A stretch of DNA of 64,000 nt from Candidatus Hydrogenedens sp. (GTDB lineage Bacteria; Hydrogenedentota; Hydrogenedentia; Hydrogenedentales; CAITNO01): assembly GCA_012522755.1 (NCBI GenBank), contig JAAYJV010000048.1:16425-80424 (forward strand), in the 5' to 3' direction. The translations under genes were made by a program, and so were the position numbers. Of this stretch, positions 39,385-48,592 are shown one piece after another. Position 1 is the stretch's first letter, and each line of letters starts with the position of its first letter. The notes under the pieces were generated by a model. It searched no databases and was not told the DNA's origin. It saw nothing but the letters and a program-made list of their open reading frames with translations.

Positions 39385-40392
39385 ATGAAAAGGCTGACCT
39401 TTGACAACTTCATCCCCCATAAAAGTAATCAGGGAGCATACAATATCGCCCGGGAAGTGGCGGGACTGAAGCCTGATCTGCCGCGCCCCATTGTCCTGCT
39501 GGGCGAAAGCGGCGCAGGAAAAACACATCTGCTGTGGGCAACGGTGAATCATTTCCGTGACCGGAACTCTCAGGTTCGGGTGGCGCTCATCTCACCCCGT
39601 GACTTCCCCGACAAAGTGAAAGCTCTGGCCGCCGATGAAGCCAAACTGGCGGCACAGCCACCCATTGTCCTGCTTGTGGACGACTTGCACGCTTTTGATA
39701 AAGAATCGGCTGATCTGGAAAAAACTGTTCTGGCCTTGATGGATCACGGTCACAATGCTGTGTTAACCACGCAAAAACATCCCAATGTGCTTTCCGGCTT
39801 CAGTGGTAAATTCAAAGCCCTTCTCAATGCCGGTGCCATTGCAGGCATCAAAGCCTTGCCCAAAGCCGAAGGAACCATTATCCCTGAAGCGGCGCTGGAG
39901 CAGATTCTCGAACTGAAATCCCGTGTTTCCCAGTTGCAGCGGGACAAGGCATTGCTGGAAGCGGAAAAAGGGGAAGTACAACCCTCCGAAACTCCGCCGG
40001 AGCCTGAACACCTGAAACCGGCACCCGCTGATGACAGTGCTCTCCGTTCAGAACTGGAACAGGTAATGCAGCAGCTTCGCAAAGCCGAGGGAGAGGCGGA
40101 GGCCTGGAAAGAAGCGGCCTCGGCCATGATGAAGCGCGTGGAAAGTTACAAGGCTTTGCAGCAGTCCCAGTTGAGCAGCATTGAAGAACAGATCGCTGAA
40201 GTGCTTTCCTTCGCTGATCAGGCACTGCTTACCCTTGATGAGGAAAGTCTTCGAAATGCCAATGCGGAACTGGCGGCTATTCTGGCGAAAAGCAGTGCTG
40301 AGCATGCGGCTGCATTGCAGGGGGAAGGACGTAAAACATTGCATTCTCTGGCCGAGCAGTTCAAAGAACTGAAAGACCCGCCGGTAACATAA
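39385..40392 (+). CDS. DnaA/Hda-like AAA+ ATPase with C-terminal coiled coil
   Basis: LTFDNFIPHKSNQGAYNIAREVAG (DnaA-like N-linker), Walker A GESGAGKTHLL, Walker B VLLVDDLHAF, sensor-I-like VLTTQ; long Glu/Lys/Ala-rich heptad region afterwards, no DnaA domain IV seen. Confidence 0.75.
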   Translation: MKRLTFDNFIPHKSNQGAYNIAREVAGLKPDLPRPIVLLGESGAGKTHLLWATVNHFRDRNSQVRVALISPRDFPDKVKALAADEAKLAAQPPIVLLVDDLHAFDKESADLEKTVLALMDHGHNAVLTTQKHPNVLSGFSGKFKALLNAGAIAGIKALPKAEGTIIPEAALEQILELKSRVSQLQRDKALLEAEKGEVQPSETPPEPEHLKPAPADDSALRSELEQVMQQLRKAEGEAEAWKEAASAMMKRVESYKALQQSQLSSIEEQIAEVLSFADQALLTLDEESLRNANAELAAILAKSSAEHAAALQGEGRKTLHSLAEQFKELKDPPVT

Positions 40393-40446
40393 GTCACTCT
40401 CCCGCCTTGAACAAGTCTGCGCTCCCTCCCCAGGAAAGGTATTTTT

Positions 40447-41040
40447 GTGCATCAGGAAGAATTTGCTGAAGCTGTTGTTGAATTGTTCTGGAAGATCCAT
40501 TCTCTGGATCGTGTTCCCCGTGCCGGTTTCCTGCTCCGTGGCGTGCCCGATCCCGAGACTGTGGCGGCACACAGTCACTTCATGGCTTTTCTGGCCTTGT
40601 TGTTTATCAGAGAAACTCCCGGCGATTATGATCTGGGCAAAGCGCTGGCCATGGCTCTGGTCCACGATCTGCCCGAGGCCAGGCTCATGGATGTTCCCAT
40701 GCCCATTGCCCATAAATGGTTGGGAGAAGCCAAAGAACGGGCGGAACAGGGAATTTTCGAGGAAATGTTTTCTTCTTTTCCCGACTATTATGCCGAACTT
40801 CACGCTGAATTTTCCGAAGGCAAAAGCCCGGAAGCGCGCCTGCTCCGGGCTCTGGATAAAGCACAGATGATGCTCAAGGTCATGTATTACGAAAAAGAGA
40901 ACCGGGGCTGTGTGGAAGAATTCTGGCACAACCCCGGCAATTTCAATGATCAGGGCATTCCGGCTGTTTCCGCTCTCTTCGATGCACTGTGTAAAAGGGC
41001 GGGAAGACAACGACCGGCTCAGCCGTCTGAAAATCAATAA
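40447..41040 (+). CDS. HD-domain hydrolase (YfbR/HDDC2-like), GTG start
   Basis: KIHSLDRVPRAGFLLRGVPDPETVAAHSHFMAFLALLF, ALAMALVHDLPEARLMDVP, ALDKAQMMLKVMYYEKE. Confidence 0.85.
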   Translation: MHQEEFAEAVVELFWKIHSLDRVPRAGFLLRGVPDPETVAAHSHFMAFLALLFIRETPGDYDLGKALAMALVHDLPEARLMDVPMPIAHKWLGEAKERAEQGIFEEMFSSFPDYYAELHAEFSEGKSPEARLLRALDKAQMMLKVMYYEKENRGCVEEFWHNPGNFNDQGIPAVSALFDALCKRAGRQRPAQPSENQ

Positions 41041-41046
41041 CAACAA

Positions 41047-41790
41047 TCAATCAAGTTGTTCCAGAGGCTGATAGTTGCCCTGCGTGTAGCCCCGGGCCAT
41101 CCGCACAGGAGCCGCCCATTTCACGGCATTATAGATCACCTTCATCACATGTTCATTGTGGTAAATGGGAAAGCTTTCGTGACCGGGCTTGAAATAAAAA
41201 ACACGGCCCGCCTCTTTATGCCAGCAGCAGCCACTGCGGAAGACTTCACCACCCTGGAACCAGCTGATAAAAACCAGTTGATCAGGCTGGGGAATGCCGA
41301 AGGGCTCGCCGTACATTTCCGTACTGGGCAATTCAATATACTCCGGAAGACCTTCCACAATGGGATGGGCCGGGTCGACAACCCAGAGCCGTTCCTTTTC
41401 GCCATGCTCGCCATGTTCACGCCATTTCAGATTGCAGCGTGTGCCCATGAGAGAAGTGAAAGGCTTGGAATAGTGGCCGGAATGAAGAACAATGAGTCCC
41501 ATCCCTTTCAAAACACGTTCCTGAACACGCCGTGCATTTTCATCCGTAACCTGGTCATGGGCTTTGTGACCCCACCAGGTCATGACATCGGTATTGTCCA
41601 GAATCTCTTCAGACAGGCCCTGATCAGGATCGTCAAGCAGCGAGCAGTGTACGGAGGCGATGCCCGGTTGTTTCTCCAGATAAGAGGCAATGGTACCGCC
41701 CATGCCGAGAGGATAAATTTCCTGACAGCGGGGCATTTCCTTTTCATGAATTCCTTCGTTCCATACGGTCACGCGGATTCCCTGAGACAT
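41047..41790 (-). CDS. ThuA-like domain protein
   Basis: IRVTVWNEGIHEKEMPRCQEIYPLGMGGTIASYL, DVMTWWGHKAHDQV, GLIVLHSGHYSKPFTSLMGT, GRVFYFKPGHESFPIYHNEHVMKVIYNAVKWA; start at 41790 (MSQGIRV). Confidence 0.85.
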   Translation of the reverse strand: MSQGIRVTVWNEGIHEKEMPRCQEIYPLGMGGTIASYLEKQPGIASVHCSLLDDPDQGLSEEILDNTDVMTWWGHKAHDQVTDENARRVQERVLKGMGLIVLHSGHYSKPFTSLMGTRCNLKWREHGEHGEKERLWVVDPAHPIVEGLPEYIELPSTEMYGEPFGIPQPDQLVFISWFQGGEVFRSGCCWHKEAGRVFYFKPGHESFPIYHNEHVMKVIYNAVKWAAPVRMARGYTQGNYQPLEQLD

Positions 41791-42053
41791 AGTCATACTC
41801 CTTTGTGAAAAGTGGATTGCAATTGCAGTAAGAACAGAGAACATCATCATAGCACCAGCATGGATGTTGAAGGCAAATCAGGAGTGGGGAGGCTTCACCA
41901 TGGAAACCTGGAGAAATGCAGAGCAAGAGAAGGGACTGAACAATCTCATCCCTTGTCCCTCATCCCTCGTCCCCGCCTTTTCCCTTTCAACTTGCGCCAA
42001 TGCCAATGGAACCCGTATACTTTCCACTCAAGGGGAGGTAAGAAGGGATATTC

Positions 42054-43013
42054 ATGGACACAACTGCTTTACAGCCTTTGCAGGGTCTTTTTCTGCTCTT
42101 TGCCTTTATCTTCGGCCTCAATGTGGGCAGCTTCTGCAATGTATGCATCGGCCGCTGGCCTGCTGGTGAATCAGTCATCAAACCCCGTTCCCGCTGTCCG
42201 CGCTGTCTCAATGCCATCGCCTGGTATGACAATATTCCGCTCATCAGCTGGCTGGTTCTCGGGGCAAAATGCCGTCACTGCTCCAAACCCATCAGCGTGG
42301 TCTATCCCGTGGTGGAAGCGCTGACAGGTATCCTTTTCGCCCTGACTTTCTGGCGTTTCGGTTTTGTAATCGCAAGTCCTGTTTACATGCTTTTCTGTGC
42401 AGCCATGATCATCGTCACTTTTCAGGATTTGGCCGACTGGACCATCCCCAATGAAATCACTTTTCCCGGGATCCCTTTGGGCGTGATCCTGGCTCTGGCC
42501 GGAACCGCCTGGGGTGAAGCATCGGGCCTTCGGGTCACCGATGTGGTTGACTCGCTTCTGGGTGTCCTCCTCGGTGGGGGAATTCTTCTGCTCCTGGATC
42601 GTGTTACTGTATATCTGCTGAAGAAGCCCGGCATGGGATTCGGTGATGTGAAACTGCTGGCCATGATCGGCGCCTTTCTGGGCTGGCAGGGTGCTTTGGG
42701 CACTCTGGTCATCGCCTCCTTTATCGGAAGTTTCGCCGGTATCGCTGTCATTGTCTATTTCAAGTATGTCAAAAAGGAAGCAGCGGCACCCGCGGAAAAG
42801 GCGGAGACAAGCGAAGCTGCGGGCGATAAAGCAGATGATGAAGATGAAGAAATCACGCTGGAAGGGCACTACCTTCCCTTTGGCCCCTATCTGGCCGTAG
42901 GCGCCCTGATTTTCATGTTTGTCGGCCCGGAACTCATAGACTGTTATTTTTCTTTTCTTGAGCCCTCCGGCGGAATTGTTCTGATGAACGAGTTGACGGA
43001 TATCGGATTTTGA
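42054..43013 (+). CDS. Type IV prepilin peptidase (A24 family)
   Basis: FGLNVGSFCNVCIGRWPAGESVIKPRSRCPRC...CRHC, PLISWLVLGAKC, FQDLADWTIPNEITFPGI, PGMGFGDVKLLAMIGAFLGWQGAL. Confidence 0.94.
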   Translation: MDTTALQPLQGLFLLFAFIFGLNVGSFCNVCIGRWPAGESVIKPRSRCPRCLNAIAWYDNIPLISWLVLGAKCRHCSKPISVVYPVVEALTGILFALTFWRFGFVIASPVYMLFCAAMIIVTFQDLADWTIPNEITFPGIPLGVILALAGTAWGEASGLRVTDVVDSLLGVLLGGGILLLLDRVTVYLLKKPGMGFGDVKLLAMIGAFLGWQGALGTLVIASFIGSFAGIAVIVYFKYVKKEAAAPAEKAETSEAAGDKADDEDEEITLEGHYLPFGPYLAVGALIFMFVGPELIDCYFSFLEPSGGIVLMNELTDIGF

Positions 43014-43981
43014 TGAATGCTTTGAATCTTCCCCTGGTGAAAGGATTGCATACAATTCTGACACCCACCCCCTTTCCTGTGGGGCCAGCCAATGTATATC
43101 TCTATGAAAGCGATGAGCTCTATCTGATCGATACGGGCACCAATACGCCTGAATCCTGGGAAGCTTTTCTTCAGGGCATGAAAGCTCTCGGCCGAGCGCC
43201 GGAAGACATCTCCCATATTATTCTGACCCATCATCATCTGGATCACGTAGGACTGTCCCGAAAAATAAAGAAACTTTCCGGCGCAATCATCCATGCCCAT
43301 CCGCTGGTGGCTGATCAGTTCGCTCTTTTCTTCAACGAAAAATTCACACGACACAATCTCGCAGGTGTTCTTTATGAGCTGGGTCTGCCCGCACCTCTCA
43401 TTGAAAGCCTTTGCGAGGAAAGGCATGACTTCAGAGAATATCTGGATGAGTTCACAGTTGATGAAGTGCTCCGGGACGGGGAAATGGTGGGGCCTTTCCG
43501 TGCCTTTTTCCGGCCCGGCCATTCACTCACGGATACAGTGCTCGTACATGAAGAGGAACAGTGGGCTTTCACAGGGGACCACCTGATCCACAACATCACC
43601 TCCAACCCCTTGCTGCGTAGACAGGATGCGGAAGGGCGCCGGGAAAAAAGTCTCATCCAATATCGTGACTCACTTCTGAAGACCAGAGCAATGCCCCTCA
43701 ACTGCTGCTTCGCCGGACATAACAAAGCCTTTGAGAATCATCAGAAAGTCATAGACCGCAATCTGGGGCATCTGGAAAGGCGCAACGAGAAAATTCTCAG
43801 TCTCTTCAATGGCCGGAGTGCCACTCCCTTCGAAATAACGGGACTGCTCTTTCCTCATCTGTCCGACAGTTATCTGTATTATTGCCTTTCCGCAGCCACC
43901 GGACATCTGGAGCTTCTCGAAGAGCAGGGGATTGTCGCCCACGAAAAGCAGTCGGGTGTTCTGCGGTATTTCGCCAGATAA
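43010..43981 (+). CDS. MBL-fold metallohydrolase
   Basis: HHHLDHVG (HxHxDH-like), LIDTGTNTPESW, FFRPGHSLTDTVLVHEEEQWAFTGDHLI, CCFAGHNKAFENH; TTG start 43010 or ATG 43013. Confidence 0.92.
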   Translation: MMNALNLPLVKGLHTILTPTPFPVGPANVYLYESDELYLIDTGTNTPESWEAFLQGMKALGRAPEDISHIILTHHHLDHVGLSRKIKKLSGAIIHAHPLVADQFALFFNEKFTRHNLAGVLYELGLPAPLIESLCEERHDFREYLDEFTVDEVLRDGEMVGPFRAFFRPGHSLTDTVLVHEEEQWAFTGDHLIHNITSNPLLRRQDAEGRREKSLIQYRDSLLKTRAMPLNCCFAGHNKAFENHQKVIDRNLGHLERRNEKILSLFNGRSATPFEITGLLFPHLSDSYLYYCLSAATGHLELLEEQGIVAHEKQSGVLRYFAR

Positions 43982-44046
43982 TCCTTTCTTTTTTCTCAAA
44001 GGAATTCATTGCCCGAAAGCCTTTTCGGCGGAGGATTAGCATGTCG

Positions 44047-44237
44047 TGGGAGCGCCAATGTCCCCATTGGCAGATAGCGCATGATGGCCTGGAGAATATA
44101 GTGACTTGGTTGCGGCAACAGGCTTCAGGACTTTCTCCACCCATTATTTGCCTCAAGTTCTTGCGTCGCGCCAAGGTTCTACAAAAAAAACACCGTCTTT
44201 GCCGCGATGTGTGCCAATGTGGAAATTGGCGTTCCCA
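44047..44237. mobile_element. MITE-like element with 26-bp imperfect terminal inverted repeats, no transposase
   Basis: Left TGGGAGCGCCAATGTCCCCATTGGCA (44047-44072); right, reverse-complemented, TGGGAACGCCAATTTCCACATTGGCA (44212-44237): 23/26 identical; each end contains the GCCAAT...ATTGGC palindrome. Confidence 0.6.
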
Positions 44238-44669
44238 GGTAAGTACCAGACGGTTTTCTGACAGTGTCGAGAAGAAAGAATAACGTAAAGGCGACATACA
44301 ACACTGAAAAGGGCGGTCATACCCCTCACAGTCTTCCCAATCTGGATACCGGTCTTTTTTGCGTTGTGGTGGGACGAAGGGGCCGGGTCGCCAAAAAACC
44401 GGTATGACGGAGGCGGGGTATGTCTTGGGGTAAATAAGAGGCTTGAAGGGATTAATGGTCTCCGGGAAATCGGTCGGATCAGTCGGATCGGACGGATGTC
44501 GAAGGGACGCAGCTGTTACTCTTTGGAAATCAGTGTTTATCACTGCGCATCTGTGGTTCCAGGGGCCGTTGTGTCCGTGCTATTTCTTCGAGCTCATCGC
44601 AGTTAAATCAAAAGCTTCATTTGGCTGGGGCCATGCACTTCTGCATAAGTCGGCTGATTTTATGATTTC

Positions 44670-44698
44670 TTGACGTGGCCGGCTTTATATGATACACT
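44670..44698 (+). promoter_or_regulatory. Sigma-70-type promoter of hrcA operon
   Basis: TTGACG (44670-44675) - N17 - TACACT (44693-44698). Confidence 0.65.
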
Positions 44699-44705
44699 TA
44701 TCCTG

Positions 44706-44732
44706 TTAGCACTCTCCTTGAATGAGTGCTAA
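44706..44732 (+). promoter_or_regulatory. CIRCE operator (HrcA binding site)
   Basis: TTAGCACTC-N9-GAGTGCTAA, perfect match, 20 nt upstream of the hrcA start. Confidence 0.97.
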
Positions 44733-44751
44733 CAGGCCACAGGAGTGACAA

Positions 44752-45822
44752 ATGAAAGCCGGAAAAGGACGTATGAAACCGCCTGTATCGCTCAATGAGC
44801 GTGAACAGGTGATTCTGCAAGCGGTCATCAACAGTTATGTGGCCCATGCGGAGCCTGTCGGTTCCCGTACCGTCGTGAAGCGTTTTGGCTTGAATTTGAG
44901 TGCAGCCACAGTGCGCAATGTCATGGCTGATCTTGAAGAGCAGGGCTACCTGCAGCAGGTACACACCAGTTCGGGCCGGATCCCCACCGATGCCGGATAT
45001 CGTTATTATGTTGATTATCTGATGAAGGTACAGCGTTTGACTCAGTCCGAGCGTCGGCGTATAGACGATGAGTTTAAAAGACAGCTCAGCGATGTGGACG
45101 GTGTTCTCCGTCACACGAGCCAGCTGCTTGCTCTGGTCTCCCATCAGGCGGGGCTGGTTGAAGCGCTGGATATGGAGCAGGCGAAAGTTCAGCGTTTTGA
45201 GTTGATGCGCATCAGTGATGACCGTGTTGCGGTTCTGATTGTTGACAACTTCGGTTCCGTCCATACCCTGCCCACGACGGTAAAAGCCTCGGCCGGCCAG
45301 GATCAGCTGAGCTCCTTGAGTAATTTTTTGAATTGTAATTTTCAGGGGATGACCCTGGGCACCCTTTCCGGGGCGATTCGCGGCCGACTGGGCGACGAAC
45401 TCGCTGAGCAGCGTGATCTCGCCCACAGCGTACTGGATATTCTGGATACGATGCCTCAGCGCCGGGGACGTCGCCTTTTTTTGGAAGGTGCTGTTCAGCT
45501 ATTTGAACAGCCTGAATTTCAGAGTATTGATCAGGCCCGTGAAGTGTTCGGACTCCTGGACGAGCATGACCGGCTGATTTCGCTTCTTCGCAAGGCTGTG
45601 TCCGAAGATGGCGGCCCTGCAGTATTTATCAGTCAGGAAAAAGACGATACTGTCGGTGTGGAAGATATCGGTGTGGTGGCTGCGCCCTATCATGTTGATG
45701 GTAAACCGGTGGGGCTTATCGGTATTCTGGGTCCCCGGCGTATGCCCTATTCGAAGCTGACGGCTATCGTACAGCATACTTCCGAGGTGGTCGGTCGTTT
45801 TTTAACCCGGCTCATGCGTTGA
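44752..45822 (+). CDS. hrcA: Heat-inducible transcriptional repressor HrcA
   Basis: LNEREQVILQAVINSYVAHAEPVGSRTVVKRFGLNLSAATVRNVMADLEEQGYLQQVHTSSGRIPTDAGYRYYVDYL; downstream of CIRCE. Confidence 0.96.
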   Translation: MKAGKGRMKPPVSLNEREQVILQAVINSYVAHAEPVGSRTVVKRFGLNLSAATVRNVMADLEEQGYLQQVHTSSGRIPTDAGYRYYVDYLMKVQRLTQSERRRIDDEFKRQLSDVDGVLRHTSQLLALVSHQAGLVEALDMEQAKVQRFELMRISDDRVAVLIVDNFGSVHTLPTTVKASAGQDQLSSLSNFLNCNFQGMTLGTLSGAIRGRLGDELAEQRDLAHSVLDILDTMPQRRGRRLFLEGAVQLFEQPEFQSIDQAREVFGLLDEHDRLISLLRKAVSEDGGPAVFISQEKDDTVGVEDIGVVAAPYHVDGKPVGLIGILGPRRMPYSKLTAIVQHTSEVVGRFLTRLMR

Positions 45823-45857
45823 CAGAGCCTGGAAGTTTAAAGAAATCCTGTTAACAG

Positions 45858-46541
45858 ATGAGTGATTCCATGGATAAAACAGAATTCGAAAAAATGTTGG
45901 AACGTAAAGCAGCTGAAGAGCAGGCGGCAAAAATTCTCGAAGAAGTGCAGGAGACTCCTGAAGTGATTATAGAGGAGCCTGCTGCTGAGGACACCGAGTT
46001 GGAGAGCCTGCAGAAAGCGCTTGAAGCAGCCGTGCTGGAGCGTGATGGGCTCATGGACCAGCTCTTGCGTGCCCGGGCCGATTTTGACAACTATAAGAAA
46101 CGCAATTTCCGCGACATGGAGCAGCTCCGTGCGACGGCTTCCATCAATCTGGTGCGGGCTCTCCTGCCTGTTCTTGACAATATGGAACGTGCTCTGGCTC
46201 ATGCAGCTGAGGAGAATCCCCTTACAGAAGGTATTCTCATGGTCCGGAAACAACTGCTTGAAGTGTTGGGTGCCGAGGGACTCACAGCCATTGAAGCCAA
46301 AGGTGCCGAATTTGATCCCAATTATCATGAGGCCCTGGCCATGACACCGGCTGATTGCAGTCCGGGCACTGTCATGGAAGAATATGAGCGGGGCTATCTG
46401 CTCAGGGACGTTCTGTTACGTCCGGCCAAGGTGATTGTAAGTTGTGAATTGGAAGACAGTGTCTCTGATGAGGGAGAGGCTGATTCTGACGATACGATAA
46501 ATGAAACAGTGTTTTCTGAAACAGAAGAAGATGAGAAATGA
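45858..46541 (+). CDS. grpE: Nucleotide exchange factor GrpE
   Basis: RARADFDNYKKRNFRDMEQLRATASINLVRALLPVLDNMERAL, GVEPI-like region, VMEEYERGYLLRDVLLRPAKVIVS. Confidence 0.94.
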   Translation: MSDSMDKTEFEKMLERKAAEEQAAKILEEVQETPEVIIEEPAAEDTELESLQKALEAAVLERDGLMDQLLRARADFDNYKKRNFRDMEQLRATASINLVRALLPVLDNMERALAHAAEENPLTEGILMVRKQLLEVLGAEGLTAIEAKGAEFDPNYHEALAMTPADCSPGTVMEEYERGYLLRDVLLRPAKVIVSCELEDSVSDEGEADSDDTINETVFSETEEDEK

Positions 46542-46577
46542 TCGTGTGCTGCTACACATCTGAAGGAGAGATAAACT

Positions 46578-48512
46578 ATGGGTAAAGTTATCGGAATAGA
46601 CCTGGGTACGACAAACTCATGTGTTGCCGTCATGGAAGGCGGAGAATCCGTTGTCATTACCAATGCGGAAGGCAATCGCACCACCCCCTCCGTCGTAGCC
46701 TTCAACAAAGAGGGCGAACGGCTTGTCGGTGCTGTTGCCAAGCGGCAGGCTGTGACAAACCCACAAAATACAATTTTCAGCATCAAGCGCTTTATGGGGC
46801 GGCGACACAATGAAGTGAAAGAAGAAGAAAAGATTGTCCCCTTCAGCATCGCTTCCAGTTCATCAGGCGATCTGGAGGTCAGCATTCAGAGTAAATCCTA
46901 TCGTCCCCCTGAAATTTCGGCCATGATCCTCCAGAAAATGAAAGAAACAGCCGAAGCCTATCTGGGCGAGACAGTGACCCAGGCTGTGATAACCGTCCCG
47001 GCCTACTTCAATGATTCACAGCGTCAGGCTACAAAAGACGCCGGGCGTATTGCGGGGCTTGAAGTACTGCGTATCATCAACGAGCCCACAGCAGCCGCGC
47101 TGGCCTATGGCATGGAAAAGAAAAAAGACGAAAAAGTCGTTGTCTATGATCTGGGCGGCGGTACTTTCGACGTCTCTGTGCTCTCCATCGGCGATGACAG
47201 CTTTGAAGTGCTCAGCACCAACGGTGACACCCATCTCGGTGGTGATGACTTTGACCAGAAAGTGATCGACTGGCTGGCGGAAGAATTTCTGCGGGACCAG
47301 GGCATTGATCTGCGCAAAGACCCCATGGCTCTGCAACGCCTGAAAGAAGCGGCTGAAAAGGCCAAATGTGAGTTGTCCAGCGCTACGACCACCGATGTGA
47401 ATCTGCCCTTTATCACTGCTGACCAGGCCGGGCCCAAACATCTGAACTATACCCTGAGTCGAGCCAAACTCGAACAGCTCTGTGATGCACTGTTGCAGCG
47501 TACCAAAAACCCCTGTTACCGTGCTCTCGAAGATGCGGGCCTGTCCTCCGCAGAGATCAATGAAGTGATCCTCGTGGGCGGTATGACCCGTATGCCCGCC
47601 GTGGGACGCATTGTGAAAGAGGTTTTCAATAAAGAACCCCACCGCGGTGTGAATCCTGACGAAGTCGTGGCCTTGGGCGCGGCCATTCAGGCTGGCGTAC
47701 TTTCCGGCGATGTGAAAGACGTGTTGCTCCTGGACGTGACCCCCCTGTCCCTCGGTATTGAAACTCTGGGCGGTGTCACCACGAAACTGATCGAGCGGAA
47801 TACAACCATTCCCGTGACAAAACGCCAGACCTTCTCCACGGCCGCTGACAACCAGAACGCCGTGACGATTCATGTCCTTCAGGGCGAACGTGAAATGGCC
47901 GCAGACAACCGCACGCTGGGCAAATTTGACCTCATCGGGATTCCTCCCGCACCCCGTGGCATTCCGCAGATTGAAGTGTCTTTTGATATTGACGCGAACG
48001 GCATTGTGAACGTCTCGGCCAAAGATCTGGGTACGGGCAAAGAGCATGCCATCCGCATTGAAGCGTCCAGTGGTCTGTCGGAAGAAGAAATCGACAAGAT
48101 GATGCGCGAAGCTGAACAACATGCCGAAGAAGATAAAGAACGGCGTAAAGTCGTTGAAGTGCGTAACAATGGCGATGCCATGCTCTACTCCACGGAAAAG
48201 AGCCTGAAAGAACACGGCGACAAACTTGAGGCACAGGATAAACAGAATCTTGAAGATGCGCTCAATACGCTGCGAGAAGCCTTGAAAGGCGACGATGTTG
48301 CCGCCATTGAATCAGCTTTGGAAAATGTGAATACGGCTGCTCATAAACTGGCTGAAATCCTGTATAAAGATGCCGCACAGGCGCAGGAAGCGGCCGGTGA
48401 TGCAGCCGGTCCCGGCGCCGAATATGTGCGCCCTGAAGATGCCGGAGCAAATACAGACTCCACCGATGCGGATTTCACCGTGTTGGATGACGATGAAAGC
48501 AGCAACAACTGA
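46578..48512 (+). CDS. dnaK: Molecular chaperone DnaK
   Basis: [93 protein letters not shown]. Confidence 0.98.
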   Translation: MGKVIGIDLGTTNSCVAVMEGGESVVITNAEGNRTTPSVVAFNKEGERLVGAVAKRQAVTNPQNTIFSIKRFMGRRHNEVKEEEKIVPFSIASSSSGDLEVSIQSKSYRPPEISAMILQKMKETAEAYLGETVTQAVITVPAYFNDSQRQATKDAGRIAGLEVLRIINEPTAAALAYGMEKKKDEKVVVYDLGGGTFDVSVLSIGDDSFEVLSTNGDTHLGGDDFDQKVIDWLAEEFLRDQGIDLRKDPMALQRLKEAAEKAKCELSSATTTDVNLPFITADQAGPKHLNYTLSRAKLEQLCDALLQRTKNPCYRALEDAGLSSAEINEVILVGGMTRMPAVGRIVKEVFNKEPHRGVNPDEVVALGAAIQAGVLSGDVKDVLLLDVTPLSLGIETLGGVTTKLIERNTTIPVTKRQTFSTAADNQNAVTIHVLQGEREMAADNRTLGKFDLIGIPPAPRGIPQIEVSFDIDANGIVNVSAKDLGTGKEHAIRIEASSGLSEEEIDKMMREAEQHAEEDKERRKVVEVRNNGDAMLYSTEKSLKEHGDKLEAQDKQNLEDALNTLREALKGDDVAAIESALENVNTAAHKLAEILYKDAAQAQEAAGDAAGPGAEYVRPEDAGANTDSTDADFTVLDDDESSNN

Positions 48513-48592
48513 GTCAGTCAGTGTTGCCTTCTTTGAGATGATTTGATCAATCCCGACCATGGGAAAGAACCTCGTGCAGGAAAGTCATAGCC

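Noticed and set aside
43882-44673. ORFs in the hrcA upstream region (e.g. MSWERQCPHWQ...)
   Set aside because: They read through the inverted-repeat element and repeat debris; no coding support
47016-48215. 399-aa minus-strand ORF opposite dnaK
   Set aside because: Antisense shadow ORF commonly seen opposite dnaK; no independent support
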